A stretch of 64,000 bases of DNA from Pantoea agglomerans (GTDB lineage: Bacteria > Pseudomonadota > Gammaproteobacteria > Enterobacterales > Enterobacteriaceae). Below, piece after piece: positions 27,578 through 36,720 of this stretch. The notes beneath the pieces are model-generated. The model did not search any database and had not been told where the DNA came from. It saw nothing but the letters and a program-made list of their open reading frames with translations. Position numbers and translations under genes: made by a program. How positions within the stretch are numbered: position 1 is the stretch's first letter; the number at the start of each line of letters is the position of its first letter. The stretch covers positions 3,658,001 to 3,722,000 of the forward strand of contig NZ_CP090207.1 of the NCBI RefSeq assembly GCF_021397715.1, read 5' to 3'.

Positions 27578-28844
27578 TCAGCCCATATTTAATTTAGCAA
27601 AATAAAACGGACTAACCCCCTTCTCACAAATCGCGTCGAGATAATCAGCTCACCATTGCAGCATTAGCCTGCGCTCTCCCAGATGCTCGGCCTTATGAAT
27701 ATAAGCCACACGTACAGAGTTACGCTCCATATGGCTCATCTGCCGCTCTACTGCATCCCTCGACCATAGGACCATAGACCCTACTTAATCAATGAGCTAC
27801 AAGCCATCGTCCTGAAAACATGCCCACATACTTCTTTTTTTGTGTCATAACCCATTACTCGTAGAGCCTTGTTCACCGTGTTCTCACTCATCGGTTTACG
27901 CGGATCGTGATCGCCAACGAAGATCAGCTCTCGGTTCCCATTCATGCTTTTGATCTTTTCCAAAATAGCTAAGGCCTGACGCGACAAGGGAACAAGATGT
28001 GGAGTCCGCATCTTTGAACCACGTTGAGAATGCTTAACACCTTCAAGTGGCTCACGTTCTCCCGGAATCGTCCACATGGCCGTTTCAAAATCTACTTCTG
28101 ACCAGCGGGCAAAATGTAGCTCGCTTGAACGGATGAAAACTAACAAAGTGAGTACCACGGCCAACCTGGTTAACGGTCTGCCGGAATAATGATCAATGCG
28201 ATGAAGTAATTCAGGAATACGGTTAAGTTCTAATGCAGCACGATGCTGTCTTTTCGCCGTAGCAACCGCACCGGCAATCTCCTGCGCGGGGTTGTAATCG
28301 ATTAAGCCACTCTGCACAGCAAAGCGCATAATCGCGGTAGTACGCTGCTGTAAACGGGCGGCGACTTCAAGGGTCCGGATGACTCGACTGCTTTGATGGG
28401 TTCAAGTAGGTCTCGCGTTTTCAGTTCTGCCATGTTCCGCTTACCGATAGCAGTAAAGAGATTATCTTCCAGGCTTTTCAATACACGAGCACTATGCGAT
28501 GCCGACCACTTCTGATTGCTGGCATGCCAGTCTCTGGCGACCACTTCAAACGTTATTGCCTCTTGCTCCAGCTCTACCTTAAGGGCTTCCTTGTTCTCAC
28601 TGGGATCGACGCTGTTTGCTAACAGCTTACGCGCTTCATCCCGGCGCGCTCTGGCATCAGCCAGCGAAACTTCAGGATATTTTCCCAACTCCAGCATCTT
28701 CTCTTTGCCACCAAAGCGATAACGAAGCCGTCAGTATTTAGAACCGCCAGGGTGAACCAGCAACACCATGCCTTAGCCATCAGCCAGTTTATAGGCTTTT
28801 ACTTCAGATCTTTCAGAACGAACCTTCACACCACTTAGAGTCAT
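27578..28844 (-). pseudogene. P4-type tyrosine integrase, multiply inactivated
   Basis: Nearly full-length remains of a phage/island integrase of the P4 family (about 420 codons). Starting from the ATG at 28844-28842 the reading is: a DUF4102-like N-terminus with in-frame stops TAA (28773-28775) and TGA (28732-28734), then YRFGGKEKMLELGKYPEVSLADARARRDEARKLL in its known place, a one-base loss near 28371-28376, the core domain with LVFIRSSELHFARW, a TAG at 27781-27783, an 8-base tandem duplication of GACCATAG (27762-27777), the conserved SRDAVERQMSHMERN segment, and a TGA at 27650-27652. It points away from leuX. With at least six lesions it cannot be functional, so the element is fixed in place. 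Confidence 0.88.
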
Positions 28845-29016
28845 GTCGAGTATCCTTTCGAGGGTTCGCGTGCGTATAAATATAATCGAACGGAGATCAA
28901 CCCGCAGACACACCCACATCAGTTAGTTGATGCAGCTAGAATCAGGTTGGCTTAAGGTAAGTGATTACGGCGACTGAAAAGCGAGGATGTCCCTGCAGTT
29001 ACCAAACCCCAGAAAC

Positions 29017-29041
29017 AAAAAAAGCCACCCGTAGGTGACTT
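29017..29041 (-). terminator. Terminator of tRNA-Leu
   Basis: On the minus strand AGTCACC-TAC-GGGTGGCT (one G-U pair) is followed by seven T residues, just downstream of leuX. Confidence 0.65.
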
Positions 29042-29052
29042 GATTGCATACT

Positions 29053-29137
29053 TGGTGCCGAAGGCCGGACTCGAACCGGCACATCTTTCGATGGTTGATT
29101 TTGAATCAACTGCGTCTACCGATTTCGCCACTTCGGC
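29053..29137 (-). tRNA. leuX: tRNA-Leu(CAA)
   Basis: 85 bases with encoded CCA. The acceptor arms GCCGAAG and CTTCGGC pair perfectly, a variable arm typical of leucine tRNAs is present, and the anticodon loop TTCAAAA gives anticodon CAA. The T-arm GGTTCGAGTCC is intact. leuX is a well-known integration site for islands in enterobacteria; here its 3' end faces a decayed integrase. The tRNA looks complete, as is usual when an island restores the 3' end. Confidence 0.97.
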
Positions 29138-29165
29138 ACTGAAGAGGATGCGGAAAACGTTGGGG

Positions 29166-29193
29166 ATTATACCGTTACGGCCACCATGCGCAA
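29166..29193 (-). promoter_or_regulatory. leuX promoter
   Basis: On the minus strand a TATAAT -10 (29166-29171) lies 16 bases after TTGCGC (29188-29193), with a GC-rich discriminator (CCCC) downstream, about 30 bases before the tRNA. Confidence 0.7.
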
Positions 29194-29571
29194 CACTATT
29201 CATCCGGGTTGTGCATTAAGCGGCGAAAAAAACAGCGTAGCGTGATATTGCGCGCACGGCCATACGTTGGCCCGGTAATTTGTCCGCTGGCTGGCTACTC
29301 GCTGAACAGCACTGCCCTGCTCCTGCAACGATAAATTATGCCGCGTCCGATGTCGTCATACCTATCATGCCCACACGCCCGTTTCATCCCTCTCCATACG
29401 AAAAACTCACAACACCCCCGCTTCCCGCGCGTCCTGCTCCCGAACCCCGTTCTCAATCCCCGATCAACACCCCAAAATAAAAGAGCCAACCTCACGGTTG
29501 ACCCCTTTTGCATGCTCAGCATTGGGCATCAGCGATGCCCATTAGCACTCATTGTTGACAGGATGAGCACC
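29194..29571. other. Intergenic region between leuX and DUF2382 genes
   Basis: No gene is apparent. A minus-strand terminator at 29473-29503 closes the stress-protein pair. The remainder shows nothing I can assign. Confidence 0.45.
29473..29503 (-). terminator. Terminator of the DUF2382 gene pair
   Basis: On the minus strand GTCAACC-GTGA-GGTTGGC is followed by TCTTTTATTTT. Confidence 0.75.
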
Positions 29572-30600
29572 TCAATGCGAATGGTCGTAATCACGCTGTT
29601 TCAGCTTGTTCTCAACCTTGTCTTTCGCTTCGCTGGCTTTCTCACTCACTTTCTCAGTCAGGCCGGCTTTGTGGTCGCGCTCGGTGGCTACGCCTGGCGA
29701 CTGCGTGCCCACACCTGCTGCGGTAGCGGGTTTAACCCCTGCTGCACCGGTTGGTGATAGTTCGTTATCCAGTCCAGCCCGCGCATGGTCGATGTCCACC
29801 TCTTGACGACGTACTGTGTCATTAATGGTCTCGGTACGTTCACTGCCGTCAGTACGCACCACCACTTCTTCTTTCACGTGGGTCGTTTTGTTGATCACCG
29901 GCTGCTCGTGGGTTTCAGCCACTTCGACGGTTTTCTCGGACCAGTCCACTTCACCTGCCAGTGCCGGTTCATTCACCGAACGACGGAAGATGTCAGCGTG
30001 CTGCTCGTGCAGCGAGATATCTTCAGAGACCTGATCCGTCACGGTATAGCGGCGAACCCGGGTCGAACCTTCACTCACCAGACGCTTACCAACTTCAATC
30101 TGCTCTTCGGCCAGGCGCAGAATATCTTCTTCGCTCTCATCACCGGTCAGTGAGGTGCGTCGTGGCTCAACCTGTCGATCCTCAAACTGGCGATCGTTGG
30201 TCTCTCCGGCAAACTGCTTACCGGCGGTCGGATTAATACCTGCTGCAGGTGCGCCGTTCTCCACTGAGCTTTGCATCCGCGATGGCACATCAACCGAGTC
30301 ATGCGAATGCAGAATAGTCATGGCACGCGCCAGCTTCTCTTCTTCGGTGCGCAGCGTCAGTACCACGCCGCCTTTATCCATCGCTCTGGTGTAAACATCC
30401 GCCTGCTCTTTATCAACGGTGTGGCCAAACAGGCGCTGCCAGATGCTCGGGTGCTTAATTGACTGGCCTTCCTGCTGCAAACGTTCTCCACTGATAAGAC
30501 TGATGTCCCGATCAGAAAAGCCTGCTTTCACGAGATTTCTTTTCGCGGCCTCTGCCTGAATCGCAGAATCGAACAGTGTTACGATTTTTTCTTGTGCCAT
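29572..30600 (-). CDS. YsnF/AvaK-type DUF2382 stress protein, long form
   Basis: The 342 residues combine an N-terminal general-stress-like domain (about 1-100; FDSAIQAEAAKRNLVKAGFSD and DKGGVVLTLRT) with a central DUF2382 domain (about 155-275; LRLAEEQIEVGKRLVSEG.TRVRRYTV, INKTTHVKEEVVV) and a charged C-terminal tail with Lys/Glu-rich repeats resembling CsbD or LEA proteins. No signal peptide is seen. The biochemical role of this family is not established; members are linked to general stress. It is the second gene of a pair with another DUF2382 protein 28 bases upstream, and a terminator follows. Confidence 0.8.
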   Translation of the reverse strand: MAQEKIVTLFDSAIQAEAAKRNLVKAGFSDRDISLISGERLQQEGQSIKHPSIWQRLFGHTVDKEQADVYTRAMDKGGVVLTLRTEEEKLARAMTILHSHDSVDVPSRMQSSVENGAPAAGINPTAGKQFAGETNDRQFEDRQVEPRRTSLTGDESEEDILRLAEEQIEVGKRLVSEGSTRVRRYTVTDQVSEDISLHEQHADIFRRSVNEPALAGEVDWSEKTVEVAETHEQPVINKTTHVKEEVVVRTDGSERTETINDTVRRQEVDIDHARAGLDNELSPTGAAGVKPATAAGVGTQSPGVATERDHKAGLTEKVSEKASEAKDKVENKLKQRDYDHSH

Positions 30601-30628
30601 GATAGATTCCTCTCTTGTTAGCTGTTTA

Positions 30629-31024
30629 TTACCGATCGTCGTCTCTCTCTACTTTCGCCTGCTGCTCACGTCGGGTAACCACATCCTGAAAAGGAACGCT
30701 CTCCTGCACTTTTCGGATGTGAATCTCCTCTTTAAGCACCAGTTTTCTGACTACTTCAATCTCTTCTTCTACTACCGGGACAATCAGTACACCGTTCTCT
30801 TCCCTGATTTCGGGCATCGTCTCGACGCGTTGTGCTTTCGCTACATGCTCAACCTCAACCTTCTCCCGGTTAAGCAGCGTACTGATTACCTCGTCATGCT
30901 CGGTTGTGGAACGGGTTACGCGGACATGTCCATCGACAACGGTTTGCTTTGTCAGCGCTATCTGCTCTTCCGCGAGTTTCAGCGTTACCTCAGCATCTTT
31001 ATCGTGTTCTGGCTGCCCCGCCAT
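30629..31024 (-). CDS. DUF2382 stress protein, short form
   Basis: The 131 residues are almost entirely one DUF2382 domain: LKLAEEQIALTKQTVVDGHVRVTRST near the start and EEEIEVVRKLVLKEEIHIRKV in the second half. The protein is highly charged and has no membrane segment or signal peptide. It is first in a two-gene unit with the longer DUF2382 protein; both share the LAEEQI....V..G..RV.R pattern, so they are probably paralogues acting in the same stress response. No catalytic motif is visible and the function is unknown. Confidence 0.75.
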   Translation of the reverse strand: MAGQPEHDKDAEVTLKLAEEQIALTKQTVVDGHVRVTRSTTEHDEVISTLLNREKVEVEHVAKAQRVETMPEIREENGVLIVPVVEEEIEVVRKLVLKEEIHIRKVQESVPFQDVVTRREQQAKVERDDDR

Positions 31025-31584
31025 ATATTCGCTCCCGTTAAATCAATACTTTTAAATAATCGCCACAACTGCCTGACACAGTGATTAAGCATGAACACTC
31101 TCACGAATTTCGCAAGGCGGAATAAAAAATTCATTGCGTAAAAATAGCGGAAAAATGAGTCATGACAGCGTTATTAAAATGCTGAAATGGCAGAGTATAA
31201 CTTTAAGCAATAGATCAAAAAAATCATTAAAACAAACAGTTAAGATCAAATAACTCTAACCAACAATCATAACTGCGCAAAAGCACCTACCTTAAAAATA
31301 AACATTTAAGCCCAGCGGGGAAATTTACCTTAACCAGGAATTATCCTGCGAAAGATAACAATGATATAAATGAATATTTAAAAATATTACAACCGATAAA
31401 ATCATATTATCCTTCTGCGCCAGGCGAAGAGGTAAATAATCTACAAATTATCGAAAACGCTATTTAATCTGAGATTACAGAATATTCCCAAAGGCCTTAT
31501 TAATGGATAAATTCAGGAACTTTCTGCTCGCCAGTGGCTCTTAGCAAGGCTGAAGAGGCCATACAATTACAGACAGAGGTTGAG
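31025..31584. other. AT-rich intergenic region between divergent stress gene pair and yjjA-like gene
   Basis: 560 bases, strongly AT-rich (especially 31140-31480), with no gene or clear hairpin. It should contain the promoters for both flanking units. Confidence 0.5.
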
Positions 31585-32106
31585 ATGAAACAAGCACAAC
31601 GCAGCGCGTGGGGATGGGGATTAGCGGCACTGTTGGTGGCGGGCAGTGCATCAGCCGCCAGCTGGCAGGATCAACTGAGCAGTGCGGCATCGCAGCTCAG
31701 CCAGCAGAACAGCGGAACGAACTCCGGCACCACTACCGGGACCAGCCAGCAGAATGGCGGTCTGTCGCTCTCTTCCCTGACCGGGTTGCTGAACGGTGGC
31801 GACAAAGCGGTCAGCGCTAACAGCATGACCAACGCGGCGGGCGTGATGCAGTATTGCGTCGAGCACAACGTGGTGAAAAACAACGTGCAGTCGGTGAAAG
31901 ATCAGGTGCTGAGCAAGCTCGGCCTGAACACCACCACCGCGCAGGAACAGAAAACTGACTACACCCAGGGCGTCGCGGGCCTGCTGAATACCGGCAACGG
32001 CCAGCAGCTCAACCTGCAGAGCCTGAGCAGCTCGCCGATGGGCGAGAAGCTGAAAACCAAAGCCTGTGACGTGGTGTTAAAACAGGGCAAAAACTTTATC
32101 TCCTGA
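31585..32106 (+). CDS. yjjA: YjjA-like DUF2501 secreted protein
   Basis: Periplasmic or exported protein of the DUF2501 family, 173 residues. The Sec signal peptide is clear (AQRSAWGWGLAALLVAGSASA, cleavage after ASA). A Ser/Gln/Thr/Gly-rich low-complexity segment follows (about 30-65). The conserved C-terminal domain has ANSMTNAAGVMQYCVEHNVV and KTKACDVVLKQGKNFIS, with two cysteines likely forming a disulfide. I start at ATG 31585, which follows GAGGTTGAG and gives the signal peptide; the frame opens further upstream at 31534 (GTG) but that would bury the signal. The function is unknown. Confidence 0.82.
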   Translation: MKQAQRSAWGWGLAALLVAGSASAASWQDQLSSAASQLSQQNSGTNSGTTTGTSQQNGGLSLSSLTGLLNGGDKAVSANSMTNAAGVMQYCVEHNVVKNNVQSVKDQVLSKLGLNTTTAQEQKTDYTQGVAGLLNTGNGQQLNLQSLSSSPMGEKLKTKACDVVLKQGKNFIS

Positions 32107-32262
32107 TAAAGCCGTCGCGCCGCTGACTCCCCTCTTGCATCGACAAAGCGGGGAGCATTGGCCGGTCCAGTCCTCGCTACATTTCACGCTGTGAACCCCG
32201 ACACTCCCTTATCCGCACGTTGAGCGCTATAGTGTTGTTTTGATTTCTACAGGACAGCACGC

Positions 32263-32898
32263 ATGAAAGGCATCAACATCGCACTTTACTTCGACCCCGA
32301 TCGGATTCAGGCCTGCGTTCACGACCAGGACGACAGCTACTTCACCAAAAAATTCGAGTACGACGATGGCGTGATTGAAGAGATCTATCAGTGGCTGGAT
32401 CAGTATGAGCCAAACCGCACTCACATCTGTCTGATAGAAAACGAAACCGCCGAGCTGCTGGCTGACGAACTGGTCGACAGCGGCTTCCGCGTCCACCAGA
32501 TCACCATGCACCAGCTACTGAGCTGGTTCGCCTCCGAGCCACCGGCCACGCCAGACGGCACCCCGATGCGCGCCATGCTGCGCTTCCTGGAAGATGAACA
32601 TCCGCGTGAATATGAATCACGCACGCCGCAAACCGAAGCGCTGATGGAGATGTTTGACGAGCTGGATGCGCTGGAGATGATCGATGATGCGGATGATGAA
32701 GATTCGCTGCCTGCCGACCTGCTGCGCGCGATGAAGAAACACAAAATCACCGCCAGCGCCGCCGCCCAGCGTCTGCTGCCGGATATTAACGAACGTATCC
32801 GTGAGCATCTGATGCAGTATCCGGAACTGATGACGCCCGAAATTCTGCAGGACTTCTTCCCGGAATTAATCGAAGCGCTGGAGCGTCCGAAACACTAA
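32263..32898 (+). CDS. Acidic protein of unknown function with RNase H-like N-terminus (tentative)
   Basis: The 211 residues are very acidic, with a run DDADDEDS near 140. The first 90 residues (INIALYFDPDRIQACVHD, THICLIENETAELLADELVDSGFRVHQI) have the strand-turn-strand rhythm of the RNase H-like N-terminal domain of IS110-type transposases, but no transposase C-terminus follows, and the surroundings are ordinary core genes. The C-terminal part is helical and hydrophilic. No signal peptide or membrane segment. It ends 21 bases before marC and may be co-transcribed with it. I cannot name a family; the IS110 resemblance is only an impression. Confidence 0.7.
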   Translation: MKGINIALYFDPDRIQACVHDQDDSYFTKKFEYDDGVIEEIYQWLDQYEPNRTHICLIENETAELLADELVDSGFRVHQITMHQLLSWFASEPPATPDGTPMRAMLRFLEDEHPREYESRTPQTEALMEMFDELDALEMIDDADDEDSLPADLLRAMKKHKITASAAAQRLLPDINERIREHLMQYPELMTPEILQDFFPELIEALERPKH

Positions 32899-32919
32899 TC
32901 ACTCACGGATGATTTTAAC

Positions 32920-33588
32920 ATGCTGGAGTTAATCAAAGCGGTCAGTCTGGGGCTGGTGGTGCTGTTGCCGCTCGCCAATCCGCTCACTACCGTGGCGCTG
33001 TTTCTTGGCCTCGCGGGTGACATGAACTTCGAGGAGCGCAACCGCCAGGCCAGACAGGCTTCCATCTACGTTTTCGCCATCATGCTGGTGGCGTGGTATG
33101 CCGGTAATGCGGTGCTGGATACCTTCGGCATCTCGATCCCTGGCCTGCGCATTGCCGGCGGGTTAATCGTGGCGTTTATCGGTTTTCGGATGCTGTTTCC
33201 GGCTAAGCCTGCCGGCCATTCTGTCGAAGCAAAGCAGAAACTGGATGAGCTGGAGGAAACCAAAGAGTCGGTGAATATCGCCTTTGTGCCACTGGCGATG
33301 CCAAGCACGGCCGGGCCGGGCACCATTGCGATGATCATCTCTTCCGCCTCGACGGTAAGAAGCGGCATCGATTTTCCGGTCTGGGTGGTGAATACCGCGC
33401 CGGTGCTGACCTTTCTGCTGGTGAGCCTGATTTTATGGATTTCGCTGCGCAGTTCGGGGGCGATCATGAGAATCGTGGGTAAAAGCGGCATTGAGGCGAT
33501 TTCGCGCCTGATGGGATTTTTACTGGTCTGTATGGGCGTGCAGTTCGTGATCAACGGCGTGCTGGAAGTGGTGCGCACTTTCCACTAA
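32920..33588 (+). CDS. marC: MarC inner-membrane protein
   Basis: Six-span inner-membrane protein of the MarC/UPF0056 family, 222 residues. It matches E. coli MarC almost end to end ([75 protein letters not shown]). Despite its name the family has no proven role in antibiotic resistance. In E. coli it is divergent from marRAB; here no mar regulator is next to it, and the preceding gene is the acidic protein at 32263-32898. A bidirectional hairpin follows. Confidence 0.92.
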   Translation: MLELIKAVSLGLVVLLPLANPLTTVALFLGLAGDMNFEERNRQARQASIYVFAIMLVAWYAGNAVLDTFGISIPGLRIAGGLIVAFIGFRMLFPAKPAGHSVEAKQKLDELEETKESVNIAFVPLAMPSTAGPGTIAMIISSASTVRSGIDFPVWVVNTAPVLTFLLVSLILWISLRSSGAIMRIVGKSGIEAISRLMGFLLVCMGVQFVINGVLEVVRTFH

Positions 33589-33614
33589 TCATCAATACGC
33601 TAAACATAAATAAA

Positions 33615-33640
33615 GGGTGCCCGTGACCGGGCACCCTTTT
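33615..33640. terminator. Bidirectional terminator between marC and cytochrome gene
   Basis: The perfect 9-bp arms GGGTGCCCG and CGGGCACCC enclose a 4-base loop, with TTTT on the plus side and TTTATTTAT on the minus side, between two convergent genes. Confidence 0.85.
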
Positions 33641-33646
33641 CATCTG

Positions 33647-34909
33647 TTACTTCAGCGTTTTCCGCACTTCAGCAACCTGATCTTTACTCACTTCCGGTGC
33701 CTTGTTGCTCCAGCCCTGACGGATAAAGGTCGCCAGCTTCGCCACCTCTTCATCACTCAGACGCTGACCAAAGCCTGGCATCGCCAGTTTCGACGGCGCT
33801 TTCTCTGTCGATGGCTGCTGCGCACCGGCCAGGATGGTGTGGATTAATCCGGTTGGATCTTTGGCATTCACGATCGTCGCCTGATCCAGCTCCGGGAAGA
33901 TCCCCGGTGCGCCTTTGCCGGTAACAAAGTGGCAGGCGCCACAGTTATCCAGATAGAGCCGCTCGCCTTCGCTCAGGTTCTTCGCCGCGGTCAGCTTCGC
34001 TTCGGTCGCCTGCTGCGCCTGGACGTTATAAGCCTGCAACGGCGGGTTACCGCCGAGGAATTTCAGGTAGGCGGCAATCGCTTTCAGGTCAGCGTCGGTC
34101 ATGTGCGAACTGCTGTGCTCAATCACCGAGGTCATCTCGCCGCCCACCGCCGCTTTATCGTTGCGGCCGGTCTGCAGGTAATCCACGATTTCCTGCTCGC
34201 TCCAGCGCGGCAGCCCGCGCAGTGACGGCACATCCCAGTTATTCAGGCTACCGCCCGCCAGGAATTTGTCATCACCGCTATCCAGCGCTTTCTCGTTCAT
34301 GCCCAGACCGCGCGGCGTATGGCAGCTGCCGCAGTGGCCCAGGCTTTCGACGATGTAAGCACCACGATTGATCTCGGCAGAGGCGCCGCCAATCGGCTGG
34401 AACGGTTTGTCCGAGGTGAACGCCCAGTTCCAGAAGCGCATGCCCCAGCGCTGGCTGAACGGGAAGCTCAGTTTGGTTTCCGGCGGCTGTTCCGCGCTCG
34501 GCTGTACGCCTTTCATAAAGTAGACATACAGCGCGTGCATATCAGCATCGCTGATTTTGGCGTAATCCGGGTATGGCATTGCCGGATAGAGCCGCGATCC
34601 GTCCGGTAATACCCCTTTACGCACCGCATCAGAGAACTCCTGTTCGCTGTAGTTGCCGATGCCGTGGGTTTTATCCGGCGTGATGTTAGTGGAGAAGATA
34701 GTGCCGAGATTCGACTCAATCGCCAGCCCGCCCGAATAGTCCGGTTTGCCTGGTAATGAGTGGCACGCCATGCAATCGCCCAGCCGGGAGAGATATTCAC
34801 CCTGCTTGATCAGTTGCGCCTCATCTTCAGCGTGTGCTGGCAGGGCAAAACCGCTGGCCAACAGCACTGCGTTGGCGAATAAAAAGGATGTCAGTTTCAG
34901 CTTATTCAT
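33647..34909 (-). CDS. Gluconate 2-dehydrogenase-type cytochrome c subunit (tri-heme)
   Basis: Periplasmic or membrane-anchored electron acceptor of a membrane-bound sugar/gluconate dehydrogenase. The 420 residues start with a Sec signal (cleavage near HAEDE) and carry three CxxCH heme motifs at C46 (CMACH), C193 (CGSCH) and C323 (CGACH), the usual tri-heme layout. It passes electrons from the flavoprotein to the quinone pool. It is the last gene of the three-gene operon, four bases after the GMC flavoprotein, and ends at the bidirectional terminator. Membrane gluconate dehydrogenases of this type are common in Pantoea, Erwinia and relatives. Confidence 0.92.
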   Translation of the reverse strand: MNKLKLTSFLFANAVLLASGFALPAHAEDEAQLIKQGEYLSRLGDCMACHSLPGKPDYSGGLAIESNLGTIFSTNITPDKTHGIGNYSEQEFSDAVRKGVLPDGSRLYPAMPYPDYAKISDADMHALYVYFMKGVQPSAEQPPETKLSFPFSQRWGMRFWNWAFTSDKPFQPIGGASAEINRGAYIVESLGHCGSCHTPRGLGMNEKALDSGDDKFLAGGSLNNWDVPSLRGLPRWSEQEIVDYLQTGRNDKAAVGGEMTSVIEHSSSHMTDADLKAIAAYLKFLGGNPPLQAYNVQAQQATEAKLTAAKNLSEGERLYLDNCGACHFVTGKGAPGIFPELDQATIVNAKDPTGLIHTILAGAQQPSTEKAPSKLAMPGFGQRLSDEEVAKLATFIRQGWSNKAPEVSKDQVAEVRKTLK

Positions 34910-34913
34910 GCGC

Positions 34914-36683
34914 TTATGCCTGTACCAGTGGGCCGGGATTTTTCAGATACTGATCTTTGATCGCCTGTGCCGCCATCAGCGTAATAGCGCCGATGGTGTC
35001 GGTCGGGTTCGCCTGGAAGTTCTGCGGGAAGGCGTTGCCGCCCGGCACAAAGACGTTATGCACGTCCCAGCTCTGCAGGTACTTGTTCAGCGCCGAGGTT
35101 TTCGGGTTATCGCCCATCACCGCGCCGCCCACGTTGTGGGTAGAGACATACTTGGTCAGGTCAAAGTCCGCGCCCATCGGCAGGAAGCTCATGCTCATGC
35201 TGTCCGGGTTCAGCTCTTTAGCGATGTTGCCGACGATGCCTTTCAGGTGCTGCTGCAGCTTGAGCTCATTCTCTTTCCAGTTAAAGGTCATGCGCAGCAG
35301 CGGCAGGCCACGATGATCGTTGTAGTTCGGATCGAGATCCAGATAGATATCGCGGTAAGACTGGCAGGTGGTGGTGATACTGATCTTCATTGAATGACCG
35401 TACCACTCTTCCAGTCCCTCTTTGTAACCCAGGCCCCAGGTTGGCGTGCCTTTTGGCAGCGCGGTGCTGATTGGCGTACCGGTCGCCTGGGAGCTGTGGA
35501 TCTTCGCGCCGCCGAGGAAGCCGAGCGATGGGCCGTCGAAGTTGCCTGGCGAGATATCGTTAAACATCTGGCCGGTGGCGCCCGCGGTGGCGTACGGGTT
35601 GAAGTTTTTATCTTTGAAGAACAGGGTTGCGCCGCCGTTCGACAGGAAGGCGTAGTTACGTCCTACTACACCCTCTTCGGTGATCGGGTTATACGGCTTG
35701 CCGATGCCGGAGAGCAGCATCAGACGCACGTTGTAGAGCTGGAAGCTGCTCAGCACCACAATTTTGGCGGGCTGGAAGCACTCATTGCCCTGTGCATCGA
35801 TGTAGATCACCCCTTTCGCGGTTTTCTTATCATCGTTCAGCACTACCTTGATCACTTCCGCGTTCACTTCGTAAGAGAAGTTCGGCATCCGCTTCAGCGA
35901 ATCCATGACCGCGGTTTGTGGCGAGGCTTTGGAGTAGTTGAGGCACGGATATTTACTGCAGTAGCCGCAGTAGTTGCACGGCGCGATCTGGTTGCCGTAC
36001 GGGTTTTTCCACGCGCGTGACACGCAGGCGGACGGGTTCGGGAACGGATGGTAACCGAGCTTTTTCGCCACTTCCTTGAACATCACGTTGTTCAGCGTGT
36101 CATCCAGCGCCGGCAGCGGATAAGGCTCCGAACGCGGTCCTTCAAACGGATCGCCGCCTTCAAGAATCTGGCCGCGCAGGTTGCCGGTGTTACCCGACTG
36201 GCCGCAAATCAGTTCGAATTTGTAGTAGTAAGGCTCGATCTCTTCCCAGCTGAACGGGAAATCCATCACCCGCATATCATCCTGCAGAATGCCTGGCTTG
36301 TACGCCTCATCGACATAAGTCTTGAGTTTGATATCGGTAGGCGTTGGACGGATCAGTACCGCCGTCCAGTGCAGACCAGAACCGCCGACGCCGGTGCCGG
36401 GTGCAAACGCGCCCCATTTACGGGTTGGCAGCGCCGTCTGGCTGCTGTTGTAGCGAACGGTAACCGCCACTTCTGCCGGGGTGGCGAACACTTTGTTGCG
36501 CACCGCGTAGGCGTATTCATCCGCCGGTTTAGGGTAGGCGAACTCGTCGTAATCACGATCGCCGCCGCGCTCCAGCGCGCGCACTTCAAGTCCTGCCAGT
36601 GCCAGTTCGATGCTCATCAGCGAGCCGGCCCAGCCGAGGCCGCAGACGACGACGTCGACTTCTTTTTTAGTAACCTGTGCCAT
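34914..36683 (-). CDS. Gluconate 2-dehydrogenase-type GMC flavoprotein subunit
   Basis: Catalytic FAD subunit of the GMC oxidoreductase family, 589 residues. The dinucleotide-binding VVCGLGWAGSL is at the N-terminus. A cysteine-rich stretch (CNYCGYCSKYPC, about 240) is typical of the large subunit of gluconate/2-ketogluconate dehydrogenases. The C-terminal STHNVGGAVMGDNP and FVPGGNAFPQNFQANPTDTIGA contain the GMC active-site His region. It probably oxidises gluconate or a keto-gluconate on the periplasmic side, exported together with the Tat-signal small subunit. It has no signal of its own. Substrate specificity within the family cannot be decided from sequence. Confidence 0.92.
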   Translation of the reverse strand: MAQVTKKEVDVVVCGLGWAGSLMSIELALAGLEVRALERGGDRDYDEFAYPKPADEYAYAVRNKVFATPAEVAVTVRYNSSQTALPTRKWGAFAPGTGVGGSGLHWTAVLIRPTPTDIKLKTYVDEAYKPGILQDDMRVMDFPFSWEEIEPYYYKFELICGQSGNTGNLRGQILEGGDPFEGPRSEPYPLPALDDTLNNVMFKEVAKKLGYHPFPNPSACVSRAWKNPYGNQIAPCNYCGYCSKYPCLNYSKASPQTAVMDSLKRMPNFSYEVNAEVIKVVLNDDKKTAKGVIYIDAQGNECFQPAKIVVLSSFQLYNVRLMLLSGIGKPYNPITEEGVVGRNYAFLSNGGATLFFKDKNFNPYATAGATGQMFNDISPGNFDGPSLGFLGGAKIHSSQATGTPISTALPKGTPTWGLGYKEGLEEWYGHSMKISITTTCQSYRDIYLDLDPNYNDHRGLPLLRMTFNWKENELKLQQHLKGIVGNIAKELNPDSMSMSFLPMGADFDLTKYVSTHNVGGAVMGDNPKTSALNKYLQSWDVHNVFVPGGNAFPQNFQANPTDTIGAITLMAAQAIKDQYLKNPGPLVQA

Positions 36684-36720
36684 GATAATCCTGTTTCAAA
36701 ACCCTGATTCGGAATGCGTC

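Noticed and set aside
28952-29203. 83-residue open frame across the leuX locus
   Set aside because: It runs through the tRNA, its promoter and its terminator, which account for the sequence.
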